Shown: piece by piece, positions 11,640 through 22,975 of the stretch
How positions within the stretch are numbered: position 1 is the first letter of the stretch
Layout: every line of letters begins with the position of its first letter
Assembly: GCA_009363875.1 (NCBI GenBank)
Contig: CM018693.1
Location: forward strand, 72,524,986-72,588,985
Direction: 5' to 3'
DNA from: Mikania micrantha
Lineage: Eukaryota > Streptophyta > Magnoliopsida > Asterales > Asteraceae
Length of the DNA: 64,000 bases
Made by a program: the position numbers and the translations under genes
The notes under the pieces: model-generated
What the model saw: the letters and a program-made list of their open reading frames with translations, nothing else
The model's database searches: none
What the model was told of the DNA's origin: nothing

Positions 11640-11810
11640 ACGTGAGATGCTTAATACACGGGAAATACTTGAAAACATGTGAATACTTGTTACACTTGAG
11701 ATACTTGAAAACACGTGAATACTTGTCATACTTAGAATACTTGAAACACGTGAATGCTTGATACATTTTGATGCTTGAACACTTGAATGCTTGAAACATT
11801 GGATGCTTAA
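11640..11810 (+). repeat. Short tandem repeats, ATACTTGAAACACGTGA type
   Basis: Repeats of about 25-30 bp containing CACGTG (G-box core) and ACTTGA. They sit where the other LTRs carry their own minisatellites. Confidence 0.55.
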
Positions 11811-11816
11811 ACAAAA

Positions 11817-12065
11817 GACTGATTGACCGCCGTGTGTTGACCTGTGTGTCAACCCCTACTAGTCATCAGTGAAACTATGTGAATGCTTTAGACTTGTATG
11901 CTTAAACTATTGGACATTGTAAGACAGACTGTTGGCCGCCGCGTGTTGACCTGTGTGTCAACCCCTACTAGTCATCAGTGTTCTTCTTTGTCAGAGTCAT
12001 GTAAGACAGACTGATTGGCCGCCGCGTGTTGACCTGTGTGTCAACCCCTACTAGTCATTCAGTGT
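11817..12065 (+). repeat. Three repeats with palindromic W-box
   Basis: Three copies of a roughly 55-bp unit. Each contains the perfect inverted repeat GTTGACCTGTGTGTCAAC (11836-11853, 11945-11962, 12028-12045), which presents TTGAC W-box cores on both strands. CCCCTACTAGTCATCAGTG follows in each copy. Confidence 0.8.
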
Positions 12066-12321
12066 TCTTCTTGATTCATCCATGGTTATGACAAGTGACT
12101 AGAATGAATGGGTTCTTCTAGTTGACTTTGTGTTAACTTGAAGGTTCCCTTATCATAACATGTCACGAGTCATATTTAGGATCATTATGGATGGATCCTA
12201 AATTCCTTACGGTTTTCAGCTGTCCATAATGGTGCCTCTTAAACTTAATACTTAAACGTTGTGGAATCAAGAGTGTGGAGTGAAACGCTTAATTACCATT
12301 AACAACAATATGTTAAGCAGC

Positions 12322-12640
12322 TCGGTATGTGGTGGGACGGTGGCTGGGGCTTGTCCCCTACATATGCCTTATATATAAGCATACTTGGTTGGATAACATA
12401 GGTGGTTGTTAGTGAGGTTAAGGTTGTCATTCAGGGAATCAAGGTAAACAATTACAGGGTAATCGAATTCAAAGTATCGAATGTTATGGAATCAAAGATG
12501 TAGGATGAAACGCTTAATTATCATCAGGAACAATATATCATGTGGTTTGGTATGTGGTGGGATGGTGGCTTGGTGGACGGTAAGTTCGACCCTACATATG
12601 CCCTATATATAAGCATACTGAAACACATGGTATAGGTGGT
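12322..12640 (+). repeat. Two TATA-hairpin modules in the plus-strand LTR
   Basis: Diverged copies (near 12322-12400 and 12543-12630) with GGTATGTGGTGGGA and ATATGCC..TATATATAAGCATAC. The pair arrangement matches the LTRs of A, J and K. Confidence 0.65.
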
Positions 12641-13192
12641 TAATGGTGAGGTTAGGGTTGTCATTCAAAGGATTTTCAAACTATTTTTACATAAAAACTA
12701 CATGAACTCACCAACCATTGTGTTGACTTTGTTTTTCTTACATGCTTTCTCAGGTGACGCACATGATTAAGCTAAGATTTAGGATTGCATGCTAGGATGC
12801 CCAGATATAGATCCTAGTTGACTTTTGAAGAAGCACATCTTTTGAGATCAATATGAATATCTTTTGATATCTTGTACATATACAAGATAGATATATTTGA
12901 TTCTTTTGGATATGTTTACTTAGTTAAATTACCAAACCTTGACATTTGTAATTAAACTTTGTAATCCTAGTTAATGTTTTGTTGTGCTTAATTATTCTTA
13001 ACATTGATGCTATGTAAACAATCTGATCATCACGATTATCATTCACGATATCGCGCTCCGAAAACCTTCCGCCCGACGGGGACTTCGATCCAACCCCGCC
13101 GGTTCGGGGTGTGACAACGATCCTGCAGAGACTGGGAATGATTAGTCTCTCACGTCGTGCCCTCGGGAGGCCGGAAAGGCCGGGGTGCGACA

Positions 13193-13560
13193 GTAAGTAT
13201 GTTATATGATTGTTTCTCCCACATTCGTGTGGGGTGAGTATGATGTTGCTCCCGTACTCTATACGTGATAGGTATGTTATATGATTTTTGTTCCCACATT
13301 CGTGTGGGTAAGTATGATGTTTCTCCCGTACTGTATACAGGGTAAGTATGTTATATGATTGTTGCTCCCACATTCTTGTGGGGTAAGTATGATGTTGCTC
13401 CCATACTCTATACGGGGTAAGTATGATGTTGCTCCCATATTTGTTTGGGGTAAATATGATGTTCTCCCATATTCGTATGGGTTAAGTATGATGTCGCTCC
13501 CATATTCGTATGGGGTAAGTATGAGGTTGCTCCAGTATTTGTTACTGGGTATGCATGGAT
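13193..13560 (+). repeat. Hairpin minisatellite with repeated GTAAGTAT
   Basis: Ten units of about 34-42 bp. Each has a 6-bp inverted repeat with a 4-5 base loop, such as CCCACA-TTCG-TGTGGG (13218-13233, 13293-13308), CCCATA-TTCG-TATGGG (13466-13481, 13499-13514) and CCAGTA-TTTGT-TACTGG (13532-13548). They are separated by a conserved linker GGTAAGTATGATGTTGCT. GTAAGTAT occurs perfectly six times. No credible ORF explains the repeat. Confidence 0.8.
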
Positions 13561-14012
13561 CTGTAGAACGCTTCGGCTAGTCAGATCAAAGGTTATGGAG
13601 CCTTGTGCTGACATAAGCCCACTATTACGCTCTGTAGCAGTGGTTGTATGACGATGATGTTTACGATGTTTATGTATTATGGTTTGTATGAAAGATATGA
13701 TGCTTTATGATGTCCATTCATTAAGCATTTATAATGTTTTACTAAAACTAGAACTCAACAGCGTAAGCTGACATTTTAGCGTGTATGTCATGTTGAAGAA
13801 CACGCAAGAGGATATGATGAAGCCCGTGGCATAAAGTCAGACGATCCGGTGGTCGTGGACATCCAATATGTTTTTGATACAGACATTTAATTGTATTTAT
13901 GTTATCAAACTATGTTTAAATTTTCGCTGCTAATTATAAAAGTTTTTGGTTTAAGAGCTATGTGTTATGATGAAAATCAACTCTGGGATGTATCCGGGAA
14001 CGGGGCCTCACA

Positions 14013-14144
14013 GCGGATAAACGTCGTAAACCTTTGGAATTCCAAGTCAGTGACCTGGTACTCCTTAAAGTTTCGACTTGGAAGGGAGTTGTTTGATTTG
14101 GGAAAAAAGGTAAACTTGCACCTCGCTATGTTGGTCCTTTTATT
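14013..14144 (+). pseudogene. Integrase C-terminal relic of a Ty3/gypsy element
   Basis: The frame starting at 14013 reads ADKRRKPLEFQV, then LLKVSTWKGVV, a stop, FGKKGKLAPRYVGPF and further stops. It corresponds to the SH3-like C-terminal part of integrase in J (about 47940-48075). Only 44 codons remain. Upstream and downstream pol sequence has been lost. Confidence 0.8.
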
Positions 14145-15840
14145 TGATAAATAAAGTAACTATAAATTTTTATAAAATTTAATAATAATTAAATTTTAAA
14201 TAAATTAAACAAATGACTATGTTTTAATATTTATAATAATAGTAAAATGATGTTTTATTAAAATATAACCAATTTTTATTAATTATGAAGTTAAATAAAA
14301 TTTTATGCAATTTATAAAAAGTAAAATAAGGTTTTTAAAAAGTTGAGAGAAAACTCTATAAATAGTAAAACTAATATTCAAAAGGAAAAAGGGTGGGACT
14401 AAAAGTGTCAATAACCCAACGTTTGTCACCATCCTTACCAGTCTCCCTCTATTCAGCCGAGCCAAGCTCCATTTCGACCCGTTCACGATCCATCCTTCTA
14501 TTCAATCGATTCCAGCTGTAATCAATTCTATGGGATCAATTTTAGAAGGTATATGAACGTATAGATTGATTCTAATCACAATTATGAGCGATTAAACAAT
14601 TAATTAACATGAAAATCGTTTTCAATTATGTGAACCACGACCGAAAATTCAAACTGGACACAAACGCCTATAAATACCAAATTAACGCGACCATAACATT
14701 ACAATATTCCGTTCGGAACTGTCTGGGCACACAAAGCATCCTCACAAACATTTTGAAACGAAAAGTCAAGGATTTCAAGACTTGATTCGCTCGCATTCTT
14801 CTTCTTATTCGAAATCAGTCAATTCTTAAGCAAAGGTTAGTGATACATACATCTTTGTATTCGGTTTTGACATGCAAACGAAAGCCTTATGCTTTCCTTT
14901 ACAATCGGGTTCACAGGAAATCGAATTTGACGGAGAAGGGAATTAGGGTTTATCGGTTCAAAGGAAAATAAGGGGTTAGAGTTGGGTATTATGTTAAAAC
15001 AATTATGAGCGGAATCTGACAACGAGCGGTGCTCCAGATCAGCCGGTAATCACCGTAGGTTCCCAATTAAAGGTCGCGGGTTCGATCCTCGTGTCAGGCC
15101 GGTTAACCAGTTTTGGCCATTTTTTTTGGAATATTTTCTTATTTAAAAAATTATTTTTAATTTCTAATTTTACAGAAATTAATATAAACAAAAATACTAT
15201 TATTTTTAATAAATAAAAGTAATAATATTAATGATAAAATATTTCTAACATTAATTTTTACATACATAAAACTATAAACAAATTATGGTAAAAATATATA
15301 TATATTTAGTAAGGTAAAATAAAATGATAAATATAGTATTATGTGAATATTAAATTTGTCAGATGTTAAAACATTTTTATACATTTTAGAAAACTTATTT
15401 TGCATTCTTATAACATCCAAATTAATTTTTAAATGTCTTATTTAATATTTTAAAAATCATTACAACATTCCTTTATTATTTTTATTTTATTTTATTTTTT
15501 ATTTTTATTAAAAATAAATAAAGAGAAACACTCCTACACACTTTATAAAAATCTAGATTTGCATTTTTATAACATTTAAATAAGTGTAAATCCTATTATT
15601 CAAATGTTAAATATTATTAGATTATTTATTTAAAATATATAATGACATGTTATATCGTTTGATTAATTTCTTTTATATATTATTAAATATTATTTGTAAT
15701 TAAATCCTTAAAAAAATATTTAATATTGTGTTTAAACATTAAATAATTTAAATTCCAAAGCTTTTAATGAACATTTATTACTACTTTTCTTTAACAAATG
15801 AAACCTAATAAATTGTAAGTTTATTTAGTCAAAAACAATA
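14145..15840. other. AT-rich non-coding stretch
   Basis: Very AT-rich, with no long ORF. A TATA-like CTATAAATAG lies near 14356 and another (CCTATAAATACC) near 14670, and the sequence to 15000 resembles an LTR leader (pyrimidine-rich, AAAG|GTTAGTG). It may be the U3/R of the decayed plus-strand LTR that ends at 19967. Nothing else is recognised. Confidence 0.4.
15014..15099 (+). other. tRNA-like or SINE-head-like sequence
   Basis: A Pol III B-box-like GGTTCGATCC sits in a possible T-arm (GCGGG/CTCGT with wobbles). A flanking CTGAC/GTCAG pair could form an acceptor stem, and T-runs follow at 15110-15128. The D-arm fit is poor. It could be a decayed tRNA, a SINE head or chance. Confidence 0.3.
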
Positions 15841-16306
15841 CGAACCGGTTGATCTACTTCGCACATATGTAAATACAAAGAAAGACATACATATGTTAAC
15901 ATATTTCTATTGAATTATTTAGGTGGACATTGAAATTGTGTCAAACATTATTTGAAACATAATTTGACAATTATTTTAAAGACTACCTCATACACTAAGG
16001 TGAGTCTTCATAGCCCATCTTTTATTGTTTTCATTTTAGGGGTGAAACATGTATCTTAACTTTTAAACATTATCATGTGAACTTAGCTTAATGAGTTATA
16101 GTTAGTTAACTTTAGCGGAGGAATGGCATTTATCGCCACCATTTAGTGACTATGATAGATCTATTAGACGGACCATCCCACCAATGTTTGATCGACCCTG
16201 CGGGGAAGGCCCACGGTGATAGTTTACTATTTCAGCATTCATACTAGTAGTAAGCATAGGTCAAACATCATTTGTTAACATCAGTTGATCTGCTTTACTT
16301 GCTAGT
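15841..16306 (+). repeat. Left part of a decayed plus-strand LTR
   Basis: Contains TAAG|GTGAGTCTTCATAGCCC, matching the GTGAGTTCATTGCCCC block of plus-oriented LTRs, and a weak hairpin-module remnant (GACGGACCATCCCACC). The sequence resumes at 19591 after the solo LTR. Confidence 0.5.
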
Positions 16307-19300
16307 TGTCACACCCCTGCGCCGCATGCGGAATCCACGGCGCGGTGACGACTGATCGATTGATCGGTTGATTCAATGCACAAGATTAATGATGAACAAT
16401 CACAATGAATTTCTAGATTTCATATGTTTAAAGTAATGTTTACAAAACATGTTTACCTACCAAAAGAATTCAACTAACCGACCTCAATAATATTGTTTAC
16501 AAAATAAGAACAGACAAGAAAATTACACAACAAGTATTTAAATGGGTTTCTAATCAATCCTAGCTTATTTCTTGATCTTCTTCTATCTTAGACTAGGTCA
16601 CCTTAGTTGTCCATGTCACGTGCCTACCTTTGATCACCTGAAAAATGTGAAGAAAATGTGTCAACTACGAATAGTAGTTGGTGAGATATATAGGTTTAAA
16701 TATTGTAAAAACATATAGTTTATGAATATCAAAATATAAGTTCGAAAAGATAACCATTTGTAAACCTGTGAGTGTAACCTGCATATATCATGAGTTCAAT
16801 CATCCAATGAATCATGTACAAATAACTACTGTATATAGAATGTATATGTATAAAATGTAGTTGTAGTAACATGGTGATGTAACACAATCTATCATCAAGT
16901 ATATCCTATTGTCATCTTAAATCCCAGTCCCAAACTATGTTTGAAGTTAGGCAAAGACTGACTAATAACCAACACATCCCATAGTAATAAAATAAATTAG
17001 AACCAACTTTGTGTCAATGTAAATGTGTCCAATATGATCTAGACTGTTAAAGTTAATCAACTGCTAATCCATATTGCTAAGTCCACACCAATCCATCTTT
17101 GGCTATAAAGTTAATTAAAGCCAACCCTGACCTTGTTGTAGAACCCGTTTTCCCTTGTTGTGGTCACCCAGTACTAACAATAAACTGTTGCGTGACCTCA
17201 AGCTTAGAGGTTATGTTAATAACTTCTAACCCTTGAGTCCTGATATGTACAGTTTCGTGAACTTCAAGTCTAAAATCTGAGAAGGGTGATTTCAGATCTT
17301 GAAGTGTTGATTTAAGGCATACACGATGTCAATAAGCTTGTTTACAAATGTGCGTCCATGTTAGGTAGTTTAATTGATAATTAAAAACCAACTTGTACAA
17401 AAGAGTGAAATGGATTAGGTCTTGTGTCATGACAAGTCATGACTAGGTGCCTTATATCCAATGTTTATGTTATAATATGTTTATGTTTACCGACATATGC
17501 CAAAACGTAAGTTATGAGTAGTGAAAACCATTTAGAAAGTATGTTTTAAAAATAGTATTCACATGTTTCACCCCAAAAGATTTCAAAGCGAAAAGAGGGT
17601 CTATGTACTAACATTCAATGATTGAAATGTATAATGAATTGATGATCGATAGACGATGCTCTCACTTGTTGTTGATGGGTTTACTGTACTCAAAACCTAA
17701 ATGTGTTATCATGATTTGTGTATTTGTAAGTAAATGTTTACTTCTTGTTAAAGCCCTTATGTTATTTGAACCATATCTTTAAATGTCTTTTATTTCCATC
17801 CTAAGTTCAGTCCATATCCCTTTATGTTAACATGATAAAGTTTATCTCTTTACTTAGTTATAGGTTTGAAAACTTTAGTCTAAGTTTATTTGATAATACA
17901 TGAGCACATAATCCCATTACACTATGCATGCAACTCTTGCATAGTGTAATCTAGGATATAATGATGTTATCAATCATGAAATGTTCATTATGTCCTTTTT
18001 AAGTTCAACAGTTATCATTTAATCATGTTAACTTAGGTTGTGAATGAAATGAACTCTCTTGGATGGGTTGTTGGAAAAATCCTAAGCACTTAGAATCGGC
18101 CAAGGCTAAGAACACCCATTCCTGACCTTTAGGGCTTCATTGATCCATTTCCGACTCGTTTATGATTGTTTTTGATTCGTCATATGTTGCTGGAACTTGG
18201 AGGAGGTTATGTTACTAATATCGACGGTTAAAGGGGTTGAGAGTAGGTGTCGATATTAATAGTATCCACACAACGTTTGTGGCGGCCAATTCAGCATCAT
18301 CGATACTATAGTATCGACCATGCTGCACTCCATCGATCTTATCTCATCGAATCTTTTAGTATCAATGGCCTACCCAGCATCCAACTCTCTAGACCATCGA
18401 TCTTTGTAGTCTCAAAGGAAGTCTGGTCAATATTAGGGTCTGTCGAAGTTGTTAGGTTCGATGGATGAACAATCTCATGTGTTCATCCATCGATACTATG
18501 CTGCCTAGAATTTTCACCCTTTGATACTAGTTCTCAGCCCCATCCATGACTTGTACAACCTATCAACAGTTGAAATAATTTCCCCCAAGTGTTTCTGAAC
18601 TCAACGGCAACTGATTTAATATGTCTTGATCCCATTTCCATCAGTTTCTTGTTCAAGGTGTTCCGGGTTTGAGAAAACCCTAGAATCCAAATTTTCAAAC
18701 ACAAACCTGCTCAAATCTGGTTGTGTAGAGCTCCGATTCCTTGTACTTTCGTGTTGTACACCTCTAGGGCTTTCCGTAGACACCAAGAACTCGTGATTCC
18801 GTCAAGAAAGGAGGGAGATCTCTTGGTGCTCTTCTAGAGAGATAGTAGAGAGAAAAAGTTACAAATTTTTAGAGAGAAAATATTATTATTTTATGGCTAA
18901 AATACCCCGTGTGGTTTCCCGCGTGTTCGGGCTCGTTCGGTCTCATATTTATCGCGTTTCATTACGTAAATTACGCGAACGTCGTATTATCATTAATAAT
19001 AGTTTTGTTTTATCATTTTGAATTTTATTTGACGAGTTTCAAAATTGTAAAAATCAATAATAATATTTTACGCATTTTGTAAAGTTCGTTCGTTTCGAAC
19101 CGTAAACGAATATAATTACGTGCATACCCGTAGGTATATGTGGTTTTGGTTGTTTCTTGTATTTTATTAAATTTTACTCGTAATTATAAGTTCGACATAG
19201 ATATCTTTATGGATCGTCTCCCATAATGATACCGAGCCTCTCTTACGTGTTATGATTTTGTTTTGAATAGTTTATTTGTTTTACTATTCATCTGTACACT

Positions 19301-19590
19301 ACGCACTAACACTTTCCCAATATACCGAACGCAATTTATGTATAGCGCATACGTAGAGTCCGGCTACCTGCCTTATCATCCACCAGCCTACCACTGTTTC
19401 GATATATTACAATAGTGTTATTACGTAGCTCATTTGGCAATAATTAAATCATAAGTGTATAATTAATCTCTCATGATAAAAGTTCTAAAAACATACAAAT
19501 GATTGTACAATGACTCCATTATAGTCTGCATACAAAAACTGTATTTGCATAACATGAATGATTACATTGTGAATATGTACACATGTTACA
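16307..19590 (-). mobile_element. Solo LTR, 3284 bp, target duplication CTAGT
   Basis: Begins TGTCACACCCC and ends ATGTTACA, flanked by CTAGT at 16302-16306 and 19591-19595. Orientation is minus by its U3 boxes and by the acceptor-like TTTTTCAG|GTGATC at 16638. Candidate donor CAG|GTTTGTG at 18706. No interior remains, as expected after LTR-LTR recombination. Confidence 0.85.
18205..18510. repeat. ATCGA/TCGAT cluster in solo LTR
   Basis: About ten ATCGA/TCGAT pentamers (as TATCGA, CATCGA, TCGATA) in 300 bp, in the position that the GGTTCG cluster holds in A, J and K. Similar clusters occur at 21515-21730 and 23690-24180. Confidence 0.6.
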
Positions 19591-19967
19591 CTAGTTCATT
19601 TTAACTATGTTCATTGTGCTTTGAGTTTACATAAGACATTATTTATAACATTTTTATAAACATTTTGGTGTGAGTGTTCAAACCTATGAAACTCACCAAC
19701 TACTCATAGCTGACCTTTATTTTTAACATGTTTCAGGTGGGAATGCCACTTAACATTATTTTGAGCATGGAGATTTATTTTGTTTAATGTTTTGAATTCT
19801 AAGTGATGTAATAGCTAGGTTTTGAATTTATGAACAATGTATTGAATGTTTGAGTTTATTATTGAAGTTAATTCAATTTTAGATTATTTTCATCTTTATA
19901 CCGTGTGCTATGTACAATCTACAGTTCGTGTCTCCCTGATGTTTCCGCCATCGGTCGGGGTGTTACA
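19591..19967 (+). repeat. 3' end of the decayed plus-strand LTR
   Basis: Continues the LTR of 15841-16306 across the solo LTR. It contains an acceptor-like ATGTTTCAG|GTGGG near 19736 and ends TCGGGGTGTTACA at 19967. No PBS follows. Confidence 0.6.
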
Positions 19968-22870
19968 TGTGTCTTGTCAAACCTGTAAGAGTCTAAACCT
20001 TAAACCTCACTACTGACATTATCCCATGAAGTCAAATATGCCTATATATAGGGCATACATAGGGTCAAGCCCAGCCTCCAACCCACCACACACTTGACAG
20101 GGCACGACTTTGCCATTAATGGAAATTAAGAGTCTCATTCTAACCCAACCCCATCACTTTATTCTTTGAGATACCAATATACTTACCAATCCCTCAACCA
20201 ATCAATCGTATGATCTCACTGTGGAAGTTGTAAAATATATTTAAAATGTTTAACTAAATTAACATCTAAACATAACTAAGTCATAATGATTGGGTCTAGG
20301 TCAACTCGAGTTACTCTAGTCTATCAACCACATGATCTTAGCAGGTCACAGGATTCTGTAAATATCATTACACATGTGGCCAAAAACCAACAAGTCTAGC
20401 TAGGACTTCTTGAGTTATGGGACTTCTTAATTCATTCTTTATTTGTTTGCATGAATTATCTTTAAAATTTCCCAGATAATCCACTAGAAAAGTTAACTTC
20501 ATTCGTACTTGATTTGTTGTGATTGCATACTTGATGGGTTGAAAATGAGTACTTGATTTGTAGAAAATGTAAACTTGTTTTGTTCAAAATGTGTATTTGA
20601 TTTGCTGAAAACGTGTATTTGATTAATTGAAAATGTGTACTTGATTCGTTGAAAATGTCCACTTGTTTTGTACCCATAATATGTCCATGTGAAAATGATT
20701 TGAATTGTCACAGCAAATGTTAGTAGTTAAACCTGATAAGAAGCAATTATATGAAAACCTGAACATACTCTAAGATATCTTCAAAACGTAGAATAATAGA
20801 CTGAAAACATAGCATACATATTAGAATCATAAGAAAATTTGTAGGCATGCCTCTCAGCCCCGCAATTATAAATGAAAATTATTAGAAAAAGGGCAATACA
20901 CACACCTTTTAGTTGTGTTTTGTGACTAACTAACTCAATGCACGTGCTCGTTGTTGTTGTGTATGTTGTATTCAAAGTCCTGAGTTTGATTTAAAGGGTA
21001 TTCATAGTTGTAAGTATTTGATCATTCTGTTTTGTGAGTATTTATTAGAGTTTCTAGGTGCACACCATATGTTTGCCAAGTTGTCACACTCGATTGATGT
21101 TTGTTTAACCATTAAACATAATTGTCTTTGTCTTTAATCATACTTTGAGATTTGAATGTGATAATTTTTGAAAACATTTTGAGCTCTAAAAATAGTAATC
21201 AAGCATTTGAAATAAAACTTTTTTGTTATTAAATCCTTGTTATTGATTTTAAATTAACCAAACAAATTTGTTAAATCCTTATTATCACTTAGATACATGG
21301 TATGGTTAATGTAACATAAAAAATTTAGGATTAAATAATGAAATACTATAAGTTTAGAATCCATTATGATCGGGTTAGATCATTATTGACCCCTATTGAC
21401 CCCTTGTCCTCAAAATGGTTTATGTGATCTTAAGTGTGATTATATTTTACCCTCCTATTGTTAAACCCACTTGGATTTGGCTAAGGTAGTGCTATGGTGA
21501 TAGGGAGTGTTGAGGTTTAGTATCGACACAAGTGATGGCATCCCTTTTATAATTCCAACAAGAACATTAAGTTCGACCAGCCCTTTCATTGATTTTACTG
21601 GCCATCGACATTGTCAATCGCTCAAAGAGTGCAGATGTGGGGCCATCGAACATAACAAGTTCGATAAAAGGAGCTTCCGATTCTGAGAGTTGCCGATACT
21701 GTTTTCCAATGAATGTTTCTTGCATCAACACTATTTCCCAACCCTTATGAACTTATGTCCAGCCTCCCAACTCTTATTCCAACTCAAACCAAGTGTTCCC
21801 TAACCAGTTACAAGTTGTCTTTCGAAGGTTTGAAGGTCTTAAAACCGGTTTAAAGTTCGATTGATTCGGGTTGATGAAAACCCTAAAAATCCGAACTTGC
21901 AACTCATACTTACCTCGTTTTTGGTTGTTTTAAGCTTAGATCCATTGTATTTCTCGTTTCTACATGTTGTGAGAATCATTTTGACACAAAAATCCCTTAA
22001 TTTGGTCGAAAATTACGTGTGTTTGAATTCTATAGAGAGAGAACCGGGTTTAGAGTGAGAGAGTGGTTGGTTTGATGAATTAAATGAGGAAGATGGGAAA
22101 AATTTAGGACTTTTATAGCCCGGTTCATTACACGTGTTTTCGGGTTCGTTTGCTTTGATTTAAACGCGTCGTTTTTGACACGTAACATTATAAAAACGAA
22201 ATGTTTGTAAAATATTTTAGTTTAAATCTTTTTAGGTTTTAATTCATAATAAATATTTTATATACCTTTTTATTATTTTTAAAGTTTCGAAATTGTTTAT
22301 TTGAAATGGTTCGTCACATCTTATCACCATCACGTGTATTCGTACAGATCATCACCCGTGAAAACACAACCACATCTTTTACTTTCCGATTTGGTTTTCT
22401 AATTATAAGATATCACTCAGAATGTTAAACGCACTGATATAGTCGTTTAAATCGTCACTCAAACGAATACAATGTCAGTTTAATATTCACGAATGCCATC
22501 TGTTATTGTTTTGAATTTAATATCTCACATACTTTCATACTTAAGAATACATTACCTATTATTGACTCGTGTTTTTAGTTGTTAGATTCACAGTATCAGT
22601 GAATTGCTATTGTGTTTGTTGTGTGTAGCATAAGTTTGTCTTTCAACCTTGAGTTTTCCTTAATTTTACACATTGTTTCTGAATTGTTTCGTATTGCCTT
22701 CTCATATGAGCATTACAATTATAATTCATACACATGACAACTGTGCAGTTCCTAACAGTTACATGCTGGTTATTACAATGATTGATAGTACCCTTACACA
22801 GTCATATTCTTGAGTATTCACTAATTTCGTCCTTACGTTTCCCAAAACCACGAGTTAAAATTATTGAATA
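19968..22870 (-). repeat. Decayed minus-strand LTR, first of two
   Basis: Has a hairpin module (around 20042-20062), short tandem repeats (20497-20680, TACTTGATTTGTTGAAAATG type), the CAGCCCCGC..GGGCAAT block (20850-20910), an ATCGA cluster (21515-21730), a near-perfect donor on the minus strand (CGAG|GTAAGTATG at 21913), a TATA box (22111-22118) and U3 boxes near 22320-22470. No ORF is meaningful. Confidence 0.6.
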
Positions 22871-22879
22871 TGTGTTGTA

Positions 22880-22975
22880 AGTATTGTAAGTATTGTAAAT
22901 AAGTATTTTATGTATTGTAAGTATGATAAGTATTCTAAGTAATGTAAGTATTGTATTCGAGTCGTAAGAAGTCTA
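22880..22975 (+). repeat. GTAAGTATT microsatellite
   Basis: An imperfect 9-bp repeat; GTAAGTAT is perfect four times. It lies at the join of the two decayed LTRs. Confidence 0.7.

Larger units (their letters stand above)
10082..13116 (+). repeat. Decayed plus-strand LTR interrupted by element A
   Basis: Related to the other long LTRs but in opposite orientation to A. It ends GGGGTGTGACA at 13116, preceded by the conserved CTTCCGCCCGACGGGGAC block. It has GGCCCA repeats, a CCAG|GTGAGTTCAT donor-like site (11007/11008), two hairpin modules and a strong acceptor-like TTTCTCAG|GTGACG (12753). No PBS follows, so it is a 3' or solo LTR; its first part is presumed to lie beyond the left end of A. 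Confidence 0.65.

Noticed and set aside
12924..13614. ORFs of 68-149 codons on both strands over the hairpin minisatellite
   Set aside because: Repeat-driven open frames; part of the long one crosses an LTR end.
16307..19967. One LTR running from 16307 to 19967
   Set aside because: Its two ends have opposite orientation signals and unlike flanks; the CTAGT duplication shows the LTR ends at 19590.
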